Shown: one piece after another, positions 28,568 through 39,569 of the stretch | Numbering within the stretch: the first letter of the stretch is position 1 | How the letters are laid out: every line of letters starts with the position of its first letter | Assembly (NCBI GenBank): GCA_000320605.2 | Contig: KB445815.1 | Coordinates: 1 to 43,945, forward strand | DNA: 43,945 nt | Source: Gelatoporia subvermispora B | Taxonomy: Eukaryota; Basidiomycota; Agaricomycetes; Polyporales; Gelatoporiaceae | Reading direction: 5' to 3' | Notes under the pieces: generated by a model | Told to the model about the DNA's origin: nothing | What the model saw: only the letters and a program-made list of their open reading frames with translations | The model's database searches: none | Program-made: the position numbers and the translations under genes

Positions 28568-30844
28568 TCACTCTATCCGGCGTACGCGCATCGGGACGAG
28601 CGCGCCCTCCTGGCCCTCGAGCACCGGGCGTGGCACGAGCCCGCGCGACAGAGCGAACTTCGACTCGGGCCCGTCCACGAGCTCAAACTCGTAGTTGCGC
28701 ACAAGCACGGACAAGACAGCCTGTTTCATCTCCCGTCAGCGCCCACTCTCACAAACAATTGCCAGCCGCGGTCCATGAGCCACGCACCTTGAACTCGGCG
28801 AGCGCAAACCCACGCCCGAGGCACATCCTCGGACCATCGAGGAACGTCATCAGGTGCCTGTACCCCTGGATCTCCTGCACGCGGGCCGAGATCCCGCCCT
28901 CGTCGATCCACCGCTCCGGCTTGAACTCTTTCGCGTCGGGGCCCCAGAGCGCGCCGGAGCAGTTCATGAGCCCGACCGGGCACGAGACCGTCTCGCCGCG
29001 CGCGACTTGCAGGCGGTCGACGACCGTACCGTCGCGGGTCTCAATGGGCGCGGATAAGGGCACGATGTCGTCGACGAGAGCCTGATCCGGAGGGTAAGTG
29101 TGAAAACGAAGGAGGGAAGGGGGGCGAGAGGGCACGCACGACGCGGTTGGACTCGGCGATGGGCGGGTGCAGGCGGAGGACCTCCTGTGCAACGCCGTCG
29201 AGGTAGGGCATGCCATGCATCAGTTCTTCCCAGGATGGGTCGGAGCCGGAGTACTGCGAGAGTTCTTTGCGCAGATGCTTTTGAATTTCGGGGCTGCGGC
29301 AAAGCTCGATGAGTGCCCACTGGTAAATGCAGGCGTCAGTTTTGCATTCATCGTTAGGTCTCTGAGTCTCGTACCGTCAGACTGACTAGAGGTATCGGAA
29401 ACTCAGGTCATGCAATATTGCAGAGAATTGAAAACGGGTGCATACTGGACGTCGTCTCGTATCCTGCAAGGATCAGCAGCTTCATCTACAGCGCGTTTGC
29501 CCATCAGTATTGCCAATACGTCGTCCAGAGTCACGACTCACCTGCGCCATGACTTCCTCGTGAGTCATTTGCATTCCTCCCTCCATCTTTTCCGCCTTGA
29601 CTGCAGCCGAAACGAAATCAGTCATATCCACCCTTTCCAAACGAAAAGAACACGGACTCAACAACCCAATGATCGAGTTATCGATCTTCGCAGCCGAGCC
29701 CTCCGCCTCCCTACGCGTGTTCTCCAACAATTCGCTCGCAATGTCCTCCATGCTCTGGTTCAGGTGGTGCAGCAGCACGTGGCGCTCGGTCGGGATGTTC
29801 GTGACCCACGGAACGACGGTGCTGAGCGCGAGCATCGTGACAACGGATACCGACGGTTTAACGTGACCGAGCTGGTCGAACGCGTCGGCGACGGGGGCGT
29901 GCTTGCCGAGGAGCGTACCAAAGTCGTGTGAGAACCCGGCGATGCCGATCGTGTCGAGTCTGGCGTGCGAGCGGAGTGAGCGAGGTAAGCGGGTGGGTGC
30001 AAGGGAGGCACAGAGGACTTACGAGACGTGGTTCATCCTGCCGGAGTAGAAACGGGCGCAACCGTGTGTCAGTGATCGGATGAAGCCGCGAGGGCGCGAG
30101 GGACATACCAGTCTTCGACGTCGATGATCGCGCTGTCATTGGGACCACTCTCAATGATGCCATCCCATGCCGTCTTGACCTGATACCTCTTCTGAGCACG
30201 CGCGATATCATATGTACATACGGGAGAATGGTACCTTGTAGGCAGAGTCGTAGAATACGGAGGTAAGCCGGCGGATGGCAGCGTTGCTGAAGGCAGGTGT
30301 GAGAGCCTTGCGTTGCCTGTATAAAAGTCCATATCATGTTAAAGCAACTCCGATATCGAGCGGAAATCTGCGAACATTCGGTGTCTATCGCCATCGGACC
30401 AAAGAAGCCCTTTGCCGAGCTGCACCAAAGTACGTTAGAACCCATGAGAGGCAAGGCTCCACAACCAGCCCGTACGATGTTCTTAATGGCCGCCTTGCTC
30501 GCCATCGTATGCGTGTAATTCCACGTATCCTGCGAAAATATATGCACCACTGCCTTCGGGTCAGTCACGACGATGCGCGAGCTGCCCAGCGGCGCGGCAA
30601 CACGATAGATGGGCCCGTATTCACGCGCCCACTCCTCGTGGGCGCCGCCGGTCTGGCGCGTCTCCGGGGGAATGAGGTGAACGACGCCCCAGAGGAGGCT
30701 CGGGTTGGGTGGGCCGCGGAGCGAGGTCGTACGCAGCCGACGACGGACGTTCTCTACGATGCGCAAGGCGAGCCAGATGACCGCGATGATGCCGAGGGCA
30801 TCGAGCACAGAAAGATGCCATGGTATGCCGACAGTGCTGAGCAT
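28568..30844 (-). CDS. Cytochrome P450 monooxygenase, intact, 11 exons
   Basis: Exons on the minus strand (30844-30476, 30419-30376, 30316-30235, 30179-30109, 30037-30023, 29959-29542, 29485-29446, 29385-29375, 29319-29140, 29081-28788, 28720-28568) close in phase to 558 residues. An N-terminal ER anchor (VLDALGIIAVIWLALRIV) precedes a proline-rich hinge (GPPNPSLLWG). The oxygen-activating I-helix motif is AGYETTS (about 340-346), the K-helix ExxR is EVLR (396-399), then FKPERW, and the heme loop FLDGPRMCLGRG puts the ligand Cys at about 497. All catalytic signatures are intact. It should be a microsomal monooxygenase needing a P450 reductase; substrate unknown. The mosaic with basidiomycete families such as CYP5150 is suggested by memory only. 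Exons of 11 and 15 bases are unusual. Two relics on the opposite strand and a fragment at 23.3 kb show local family turnover. Confidence 0.93.
29375..29385 (-). other. 11-base microexon in the P450
   Basis: TCAGTCTGACG, flanked by CTCTAG and GTACGA, completes the reading ETTS-ISLT-WALIELC across the I-helix. Without it the frame is lost. A decayed copy (TCAGTTTCATG) sits at the same relative place in the relic at 33225. Confidence 0.85.
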
Positions 30845-32413
30845 GACAGGTCTGAAGATGTTGGTACGAGGTTACGTATGGAGACTGGTATGGTGGATTG
30901 CAGTGATGGCCTAGCGGAAGCAAGAGCTTATGTAGCGGCGCTGCGATGATTGAGAAACACAGGAGAGGTGAGGAGGCGAGGGTGTCAAGTCAAGGAATGG
31001 GTGTCATGCACACACGGCATCGGGGCGCGAGGGCCGTCAGGGTGGTTTTATGTGTGCTGGGAAAGTCCTAACTACCGCGTTGTGAAACGTGTGGACAGAG
31101 CAATGGTGTGCGCATGACCCCTCGGAGCAGCCGTTCTCAACTTGTCCAAGCATAGATCCAGAAGTTGACGCACAGAACTTTGACCTACTTCGATAGAGAG
31201 CTATGTTGCAGAGTTCAGAGTACATATGTTGACCATTTCTCGGAATATATGAATGCGGGTAGTGTACTGACCGCCTGGTTGACGACCGAAGGACTGGACT
31301 CGGTTCAGATCGCAGAAAGTGATTACGTGTGGCGTCTGACGGTGCCGGCACCCGCTCTCGGCGTTCGCCCCGCCCCCTCGACGCGCCTGTGCTGTCCTCC
31401 ACCTACATATTCGTTCAATATCTGGACTAGCGCAGACAATGCCTTCCCTCGTACACGTCCGCAAAATTTCGTTCTCTAATCCGGAAGATTTGGCTAAGCC
31501 ATCATTCCGGCGGCTTCAAAATCATATGCCAACGGAAGCTGATAGTATTCACCTGCTTTCGACTGTTCTTGATCCCACTCTTCAACAGAGAACCATCGGT
31601 AGGAGTAAAATTATGCTTCTTACATGAGCTTAAACGACGTCGCGGTGCCTCGGATCTAGCCGCAGATATCCAGGACTTGAGAAATTACAACAGCTAGCTG
31701 TAGTGCAAGCCATATCACCACCGCGAGGCACCTCTGCAAGTCATCGACACTCTTGTCCTCATCAGATATGCTGGCTGCCACCTAGATGTCAGATGCTCAG
31801 CGTACTTGCCTTCGATCGTCCTTAAAAGCCGTCTGTGGTTCTGACATCTTTCAGCTAAACATAGCAGGTGCGAAAGACCCTCCGCATCTTCCGTACACCT
31901 CTACAGGCACCCTTAAGTTTCGCCGCCGGCTTCTACCATCTTTCAGGAGATACGGCAACTACACGCAGCCAGACAAAATCTTGAGATCTGCACCATCGTG
32001 CGTTTCGAATCATTGACACGTTCACAGTCTCAGTCGACGAGCATACCCCGTGCTCAGGTATACACACTTCATGTTATAGATTCCAGGCCCCGGATAGAGC
32101 TCCCTGCCGACAGGCAACACACCGGACGCTGCCGCTGCCGCAGAAGTTACACACTGTACAACATCATTTGCCATTAGACGGCACCCACTACAGTGCCCAC
32201 TTAGCAATTTGGTCGTCGATGGATCATATCCAATCTTATGATTTGATGCTGTTCCATCCTTACCAGATCGACTGCGACTTGACACGTTTGGTGCACTATC
32301 TCCTCCAGCTCGAGCAACAAATCACGCATTGCAGACTCCCAGTGTGAGCTTCTCCGTTGCTCGTGCGACACGTTATCTCACTTGTCTCAGAGTCGGAGAT
32401 CCTGGGCCTGACA
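30845..32413. other. Intergenic region between P450 gene and P450 relics
   Basis: About 1.6 kb upstream of the intact P450. A stop-free plus-strand stretch runs from about 32245 into the first relic but has no recognisable domain. Short frames at 31201-31464 and 31439-31627 have no family match. Confidence 0.4.
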
Positions 32414-33005
32414 TGCAGTCGGCCTCGGCCGTTCCTGTCTTCTCATCAGCTGCATCTCCCGACGCTGGCAATGAGTACTCCGTCCTTGATGCACTTGACA
32501 TCGCACCCCTCATATAGATCGCCCTGGACATCGTAGAAAGCGTCCGCCGTCGCCCGCACATCGCCCTGCTCCACGATAGGCCCAGCCAGAGCCTCCTCTG
32601 CGGCACCAGTTGCCTGCACATCGTCGTCTCGCTCCAGGCTGGCGGAGTCAATGAGGAGTGGGCATGCACGTATGGTTCCACCTTCCGTCTCGGAGAAGAA
32701 TGTCTGCAGAGAGGTCTCACGATGCATTGTGTCCGAGCCAACCTGAGATGAGCTGATGTAGAGTCTGTTCTATCTGAGCAGCATCGTCCACGAAGTCTTG
32801 CGGCCGCACACGCCCGTTGCCGAGTCCAACGACACCGTACGTCTTCGAACTTCTCCCAATTCCTATACCCGATCTCCCATCTTTCTATAGGCTACAAATG
32901 ACAACATTTTGCCCTTATCCGTGCCGCTCGAGGCGTAAGTACGTCGACTGCCTGTACGCCGCGCGTGACGAGATAATCACATGGCTAATCGGGCTCATAT
33001 CAAAA
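32414..33005 (+). pseudogene. P450 relic 1: N-terminus fused to late exons by internal deletion
   Basis: The plus strand reads SVLDALDIAPLI, a stop, then IALDIVESVRRR and GVNEEWACTYG, matching the membrane anchor, hinge and HEEWAREYG of the intact P450. It then jumps, after a TGA, to ELM-stop-SLFYLSSIVHEVLRPHTPV, the K-helix region. An intron relic (GTACGT at 32837, CTATAG ending 32890) follows, then ATNDNILPLSVPLEA and VDCLYAARDEIITW. Everything between exon 1 and exon 9 of the gene, including the I-helix, is missing. Several stops confirm it is dead. On the opposite strand an open frame (32446-32727) is only the antisense shadow; the same antisense frame exists over the intact gene. Confidence 0.75.
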
Positions 33006-33159
33006 CAATCCATACTGGTCAGAACCATTTTCGATAAGAATTCCGATCGTTCAACGTCAATGCACCGTTCCATTTACTTCAGGATAAGAGACACAGGACG
33101 TTTTCGTAAGAATTGGGCCAGAAATGCTGACCTCAAACCGTTCTTCTTTCGGGGTGTCC

Positions 33160-33988
33160 ATTGACATGAACGACAAGTATTAGGGCCTCTGTATGCACGG
33201 TCTGGAAGTCCTGGTCTATCTCCAGTCAGTTTCATGATATAGAACTCAGAGACTAAATGCGGAATCGGAAGAGGGGTTGGCAGTCGCATTCTATTAGGGG
33301 GCATTCATCGAGTTCTGCCGCAACCCTGGAGCACACCAGATTCTCTGCAAGGAGTTTTCTCAGTGCTCCAGCCCCGACCCTTCATGGTATGCGCTGATGT
33401 ACAACCAGCCGTACCTCGACGGCGTCGTGCACGAGGTCCTGCGACTGCACCCGACTGCCACCGAATCTCACCGCGTCGTACGTGCCCCCCACCTCTCACT
33501 ACTTCCCCCCTCTCTACTCCTCGCTCAGGCCAAAGTAGACATAGACAACGTTGTCCCGCTCTCCATCCCGCTCTCTATGCTCGATGGGATGCACGACGAC
33601 TGCCTGCACGTTGCGCGGCAAGACGGTCACTATCCCATCAGGTTCGTTAATTGCTCCGACGCGCTCTGGGGCGCGGACGCGAAGTAGTTCAAGCCCGGGC
33701 GGTAGAGACGAGGGCAAAACATCAACGCGAATGCAGGAGATGCAGAGGTATAGGCATCTCTTGACGTTCCTTAATGGTCCGAGGATTTGCCTTGGGCGCG
33801 GATTCGCGCTTGCCGAGCTTGAGGTGCCTATTATTAGGGAGCCTTTGTTTGCACGCTGGATTGAACAGGGTTACACAGACGGTGCTGTCAGTGTTCGTGC
33901 ACGACTACGAATTTGAGCTTGTCGACGAATCCGAGTCGTAGTTCGTCCGTCGCGCGGCCTCATGCCGCGCCCGATGCCGGTGGGCTAG
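33160..33988 (+). pseudogene. P450 relic 2: 3' half with stops and frameshift
   Basis: It begins with remains of exons 7 and 8 (GTATGCAC at 33191 matches the exon 7 donor; TCAGTTTCATG at 33225 matches the 11-base exon). From 33297 it reads FIEFCRNPGAHQILCKEF, PYLDGVVHEVLRLHPTATES, an intron (GTACGT...CTCAG), then NVVPLSIPLSML and NCSDALWGADAK-stop-FKPGR-stop. Next come RYRHLLTFLNGPRICLGRGF with an intact-looking heme loop, and FVHDYEFELVDESES-stop. Three stop codons and a shift near FKPGR show it is a pseudogene. It is close to the intact gene in sequence and keeps its intron positions, so it arose by DNA duplication rather than retroposition. Confidence 0.85.
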
Positions 33989-34351
33989 GAGAGTAGGTTT
34001 CGTCTATAGTTGTGTACACGGGGCTGCGCGCTGCGTTTTCAAATGAGCAGTGGTTTGGACAGCCCTCAAATGGAGTGGAGTAGGGCACTTACGGAGTCCC
34101 CGAGATCATGTCAATTGGACGAAGACCACACAAGATTATCGATGTGAGAACCCTGGGGGCTGGAGATATTTGTCTGATATTGCGGTCGAAGTCGGTGCTC
34201 ATGTTTCTGATCTGTTCAGCCCTGCACAGCTGCAGTCTGAACGCGCAGCAATCACCGTAACTCATAGGAGACTGCAAGAACATTGGAAGATACGGCATCT
34301 TCGTATGTCCTGGCTGAATCAAAGTCTGCACGAGGTCAAGATCTACCAAAA
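33989..34351. other. Intergenic region, weak open frame
   Basis: A minus-strand frame (34355-34089, including KMPYLPMFLQSPMSYGDCC) ends near a GTAAGT donor at about 34096 and could be an exon of an unrecognised gene, but there is no supporting family match. Confidence 0.25.
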
Positions 34352-34489
34352 TCATAGTCTGGTTATCAGTCTGACAGCGGGCATCTCGTCTTCTATACGT
34401 GCGAACGTATCAGCGAGCTCCCAACAGAAGTTGTAGGGGTAGAAGGGGCGAAATTCAGCGACATAAAAATATATTTGCAGCCGCACCAT
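34352..34489 (-). CDS. Possible exon of an unrecognised protein
   Basis: A 45-residue frame (MVRLQIYFYVAEFRPFYPYN, then FCWELADTFARIEDEMPAV) has natural-looking amino acid composition, rich in aromatic and charged residues, and stays open upstream to LLR. Its stop is followed by another open frame in a different phase (34089-34355), so the two might be joined by a short intron. I do not recognise the family. It may equally be a gene remnant. Confidence 0.25.
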   Translation of the reverse strand: MVRLQIYFYVAEFRPFYPYNFCWELADTFARIEDEMPAVRLITRL

Positions 34490-34502
34490 GCGCAGCAGTA
34501 CA

Positions 34503-36952
34503 TGGCCGAGTTGTAAAACATTAGGTGGTGGGCGAGAGACGAGCCGATACCATCGTTCAGACCTATCACTATGTACTACTTTCGCCTACCCGAGACCACA
34601 TTCACTGACGCACTACTGCATCCGCGACAAGTGCGATCTCGCATTCGTCCTTGTGTCACTTCGATGGGAGGAGTTATTTGTAGTTTTCGAGCTCACGTGT
34701 GCATGCCTCTCGACCCTGCATAGTCTGGGCACCCAGTGCGTGCCTTCTGGAGTATGCGATGGATAGGAGGGCGACGTATGAGATTCGACTCGGGCAGAAG
34801 TGTTGGAGCAGAAGAGTCACGCTGCGGAGTAGACTTGACAGAAGCATCTGGAGAGGAAGAGATTGAAACTGCCGGACGAATGCGCCCTGCAGGGCCCTCC
34901 AGATATGCATGCTGTACAGAGAGCAGTAAAAATCGGGCGAGCGGTGTACGGCCATGGAGGGCAAGGGAAGCGACGCTCGGCGACATTCAGCGACGACGCT
35001 GAGTGTGTTAGGTAGCGGGCGGGGCGAGGGCAAATACCTGTTCGGGCTCGGGCACGGCCGATAAGGTCGTTGTCTAACAGCCATGCTAAGGGAAATTTGA
35101 CGTCGCGAGCAATTCTCTAGACAAGGACGCCCGAGGATGTCGGTAGGGTCGGGGCTGCATGGGAGGTGCGCCGAGCGATGCCGGCGTACACAGCGACGTG
35201 CCGAGCGTTGCGGCAACGCTGTCGACGAGAGCGAGCGGAAAGAGACACATTGCCCGGTGTTCATCGCCGACGTCGTGGAGCCAGGTGTATGTGAGATGTG
35301 AATACTTCAGAAAGGGTTCAATGCTGCCAACGGATTCGGTGAGAGCAAGGAGACCGAGCGGATTAGAGTATTGGTCGATTGGGTGGATCTGAGCGTAAAT
35401 GTAGTCGTTACCCTTTTGTCTTGATGCTGATCTCAGGTTGGGATTTGCAAAGCTCAAAAATGCGGGGTATGGGGTGAGAGACAGGCTGTCGGAATCATTT
35501 GACATGTCCATCTGAGTCGACTTGCCGTCAAAGAAATTACCTGACGGGGCAGAGCTGGGAACAGTGGCTAAAGCCGTTTACTTCTTCCGAAAAGACAGCA
35601 ACAGAGACGTTCTCGTCGAGCACGACGGTACAAACGATGAGGACGATGCGCGAATGAATGAATGCGAGTGTGCGAGCGATGGACGCGAGGAGTTGGCGCC
35701 ACAGGCGCGCCACGGAGACACGTGATGGTCATCGCGCAATGAGCACGCCATCGCCATCGACGACGGTCCCAGCGCGCGTGCATCATCCCTCCTTTCCTCT
35801 CGCCATCATCCTCACCGACTTTCACTGCTTGCTTTGCGACGTTCTGCTCGGCCTCTTTCTGAGTATTTCCACCAAATTTACTGGACCGTGTCGCCTGCTA
35901 CCCTCAATGCCTATGCAACCACGTGACTTTACCGTGCGAGAGGCGCATCCAGGACGCATCTCGAGTCTGAAGGATCTGGGTACCTGATCATTGGCGAAGG
36001 GGTCGATGCGGCTCCCTCTGTGAGTTTGAACCCCATTGTTCTCTCTGAAGCTGTAGAACACCCAAGGATCTGCCGGGCCTCGCCACTTGCGCTCCGGAAT
36101 GAACATCTCTGAGGATCCCTTCGTCGCCCCCATGGTCCCCATCTCGTGCTCAGGACGTTGTCTCACCTCGCGCAAGACCCTGCCGTCTATTGTGCTACCC
36201 CTTTTGTCGCCTCCGCTCGCCCGGACTTGCAGCTGACCTGCTTCCGGGGTCCCCACATCATTACCGCATCATACGTGGCGGGCGCAGCGGGCAAGCTCGA
36301 TGCTATCCTCGGCTCTTATCTCGCCGTTCTGATCGTTTCTGGTGTCAATTCGGAATCTGCGCCTTGGCGTCTCGCTGTTGCGTCTCCCAATCTTACTCAA
36401 CCCCATTTCTTGCGTCTTGGGAGCTCACCTGGCGCAGAGGAAATAGGGTAATCGCGTCCCTGCCGCGAAGACTTTGCCCGTCTTTCAAGGTGTCGATCCA
36501 CTTGTCTCGTTTATGCAAGTCATTGAAGCTCCGCAAAATTTCCCCACGGTCCCTACCCTATCTGTTACCCTCGTGCCCGACAGGGTCTTGGTCTCGTGTG
36601 TGTCCCATGGCAGCAAAACGTCAGTGTTGCATAATTCGGAATTCAACCTTACCGCTCGCCGTGGCAGGCGTCGTCCAGAAAGCTCGGCATCGTCTGACGC
36701 CGCAGTGCAGGCAAATCACTGCCTGAGAGTTGCAAGGCCACGAGCGCGGTCGTCCGGCGACACGCTTGTCTTCACTGCGGATGGAGTGCGGGAACCGAGT
36801 TGAGAGGACAAATGTGTGGCGAAGGTTCAGGAGCTGTTTGGTCCGTCGTGGTCGTATCGTACGGCTACGGTGATCGCGCCCGGTGAGCGGCATGTGCTCT
36901 TACGTCGTTCGCAGTGTCCGGGCTCCTGCATGTACATAGTCGCATTCTTCTA
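34503..36952. other. Long region without a recognised gene
   Basis: Open frames occur at 35086-35511 (minus), 35822-36256 (minus), 36146-36451 and 36474-36803 (plus), the last two containing natural-looking text such as VIEAPQNFPTVPTLSVTLVP. None shows a domain I know, and no consistent gene model could be built. The final part is the promoter of the sulfoxide synthase. Confidence 0.35.
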
Positions 36953-36958
36953 TATAAA
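36953..36958 (+). promoter_or_regulatory. TATA box of the sulfoxide synthase-like gene
   Basis: TATAAA in TCTATATAAAGG lies 92 bases before the ATG at 37050, followed by a C/T-rich leader (CTCTCCTCTCTAACTCTTC). The position supports starting translation at 37050 and not in the upstream in-frame extension. Confidence 0.65.
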
Positions 36959-37049
36959 GGCCAATTCGTTTATCATTATCTTCACTGCTCTGCCGCGGTC
37001 TCATCCTCTCCAGTCCCTGAATCCTCTCCTCTCTAACTCTTCTCCCAGA

Positions 37050-39218
37050 ATGTCCTCCACCGCCTCTGATTCCTGCTCGTCCGGTTCGCCGCCCGGCACG
37101 CCTTCCACCAATCCGTCCACACCGGGCTTCCTCGACCACTCCGCTACCTACATCATCCTGACACACGACGCGAGCCCGTCATTCCTGAAGGCTCTTCCCG
37201 TGCAGAAGGCCAGCGACGATCGCGTGTTGTTCTTCACCGGCTCCGGCGTAGCTGCCCCGCTGCTGGCCCGGGCGGCTGAGGTCCTCGAGGACAAGATGTT
37301 TCTTGACGCCGACAATTGGGAGGTCGCTCAGTCCGAGGATGAAGGTCGCTCGGTTACGTACTACCGGACGAAGACTGCGGTGTCCAAGTACGCGAAGGTG
37401 TCGACGACTGTCGACTTCAACAAGCTATATGTTCAGAGCCGCGGGGTACGTCCAGCCTTGTTCCTTTTTCCTGACAGAGCTTCGATGCTGACATCTCCGG
37501 CAGCACACCTACACCTCTTCGCTCAACCTCTTTGCCGACGCCTCCCTCCGCGCGGTCATCTCGCTCCCATCCACATCCGCGCTCACCCTGCACATCCTCG
37601 AGCGCCCGGCTTTCACCTTCCCGCGACTCTCTCAGACGCCCAAGTCCACGCTCAACCCGACTGGACACCCGTACGGCATGCCCGCGCTCACCGCCTTCCA
37701 GGATGGCTGGCGCGCGTGGGACTTCGTTACGCTTGGCATGCTCCCTGCGTCCATGCTCCACTCCAAGCCCATCGACCTCCGCCACAAGCCGCTCTTCTAC
37801 ATCGGGCACCTCCCCACGTTCCTCAACCTCCTCCTCACGAAATACCTCGGCGAGCCCCCCGTCGCGCCCGCGCGCTTCCCCGCGATCTTCGAGCGTGGCA
37901 TCGACCCCCATGTGGACGACCCCGAGTATTGCCATAATCACTCGGAGGTGCCAGAGAAGGACGAGGACTGGCCCGCCCTACCCGAGGTCCTTGCTTACCG
38001 CGACCGCGTCCGTGCACGTCTTGCGAAGGTATACGAGGAGCTCGAGCGCGGAGAACGTGCCCTCACGCGCCGCCTCGCCCGCACGCTCGTCATGGTCCTC
38101 GAGCACGACGGGTTCCACATCGAGGTATGCTTGCATCCTCTTCCGAGCACCACAGCCCGCGGAACACTGACATGTCTTCGTCTCGCAGACCCTCCTGTAC
38201 ATGCTCATCCAACGCGCCGGCACTGGCATCCTGCCGCCGCCCGGCTTCGCCACACCGCCGTGGAGGGCACTCGCCGAGCAGTGGGACGCGATCCCCGCCC
38301 CCGCGACACCGTACCTCGAGGTCGGTCCCTGCACACTCCTTATGGGGCACAATGACCAGGAGCCGGACGACCTCGTGACCGCGCTCTCCGGTGCCGTCGC
38401 GGGGCACACGTTCGGGTGGGACAACGAGTCTCCGCGCCGCGCGGTTGAGCTCAAGGGCTTCCGCGTCGAGTGGCGCCCGATCACGAACGGCGAGTTCCTC
38501 GCGTTCTTCCAGGGCCCGGGCAAGGGCCGCGTTGCGTTCCCTCCGAGCTGGATCGAGGAGCAGGGGGAGACGAAGGTGCGCACGCTGTATGGCTCGGTGC
38601 CGATGGACGTCGCGCGTCAATGGCCGGTGCTCACGGCGCATGACGACCTCGCGGCGTACGCGCGCTGGAAGGGCGGGCGCATCCCGACGGAAGCGGAGCT
38701 GCGCGTGTTCTTGGACATGTACCAGGTCACGTACGAGGACGGCGCGAACACCGGGTTCAGGGCGTGGCACCCCATGCCGTGCGTGTTTCTTCATTTGTGC
38801 GGTCGGATTCTCGGGCTAATTCTTTGTTCGTGTCCATAGGGCGACGGCGGGTGGACCTGAGAACTGCGGACGTGGCTCGAACGGTGGTGTCTGGGAGTGG
38901 ACATCGACGCTCTTCGACGAGCATGAGGGCTTCGCCGGCACGACCATCTTCCCTGGGTACGTCGCCCTCACAGTGCGCACAAATTTTCATCTGACACAGG
39001 CCAACAGTTACTCGTCGGATTTCTTCGACCAGAAGCATCAGGTTGTGGTAAGCTACTTCTCTGTACGACACAATTTTCTCCCGCTCACGCTGTCTTCGCA
39101 GCTTGGTGCGTCGTACGCGACCATTCCCCGGCTGGGCGACCGCTACACTGTGCGCAACTTCTACCAGCATAACTACCCGTATCCGTGGGTGGGTGCGCGG
39201 GTCGCATACGATTTGTGA
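37050..39218 (+). CDS. EgtB-like iron-dependent sulfoxide synthase, stand-alone (no methyltransferase domain)
   Basis: Six exons (37050-37445, 37504-38124, 38189-38778, 38840-38956, 39008-39047, 39102-39218) join in phase to 626 residues. A DinB-like helical domain supplies the likely iron ligands: RHKPLFYIGHLPTF (His about 234) and EHDGFHIETLLYM (HxxxHxE, His 333 and 337). The C-terminal formylglycine-generating-enzyme fold reads TNGEFLAFF, YARWKGGRIPTEAELRVFL, GSNGGVWEWTSTLFDEHEGF and QVVLGASYATIPR, NYPYPWVGARVAYD. Known relatives (bacterial EgtB, fungal Egt1, OvoA) couple cysteine or its derivatives to a histidine-type imidazole with O2. Fungal Egt1 normally has an N-terminal histidine methyltransferase; here only about 130 unrelated residues precede the domain. 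The substrate is therefore open: hercynine supplied in trans, or another imidazole. Confidence 0.88.
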
Positions 39219-39389
39219 TGGCAGAGAACGGTTAAGTATCCAATGTACTCACTAGCATTAATACATAAAGGTGGTCTGCGCTGTAGTTCTTCTCATGAGA
39301 TATTGAGCTATCGTGACATGAATTCTGCATTTGGACTGTCTAATCTCCTTGGATGACATTCCCACCTGGACATCACGTATCAGCAAGCT

Positions 39390-39435
39390 AATAAGCTTGC
39401 CATATACCCCCGGTATGGCAAGCTAGCAAGCTTAA
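39390..39435. repeat. Imperfect inverted repeat around AGCTTGCCATA
   Basis: AGCTTGCCATATACC pairs with GGTATGGCAAGCT (13 pairs with a 2-base bulge, loop CCC), and neighbouring AAGCTAGCAAGCTT words add further pairing. It may be a terminator-like structure or a remnant of a small inverted-repeat element. Confidence 0.5.
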
Positions 39436-39515
39436 GATATCCCAGGGCCCCTACCTACGAATGACACGCCGATAATGTTGAGGTAAACAGCCCGGTCGCT
39501 GAGTCAGCCACCGCG

Positions 39516-39569
39516 GTTATCTACGATCGCCTGATCAACGCCTGATAAGGGCTGCTGGGCGTAGATAAC
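39516..39569. repeat. Ten-base hairpin stem abutting the hAT target site
   Basis: GTTATCTACG (39516-39525) pairs perfectly with CGTAGATAAC (39560-39569), loop about 34 bases. Its right arm ends at the base before the 8-base target duplication of the hAT element. Confidence 0.6.

Larger units (their letters stand above)
39219..39569. other. 3' region of the sulfoxide synthase gene
   Basis: No gene. It contains two hairpins listed separately, at 39390-39435 and 39516-39569, and ends at the transposon target site. Confidence 0.5.

Noticed and set aside
36816..37049. Upstream extension of the sulfoxide synthase frame
   Set aside because: It begins without ATG, reads through a TATA box and a pyrimidine-rich leader, and looks like promoter sequence.
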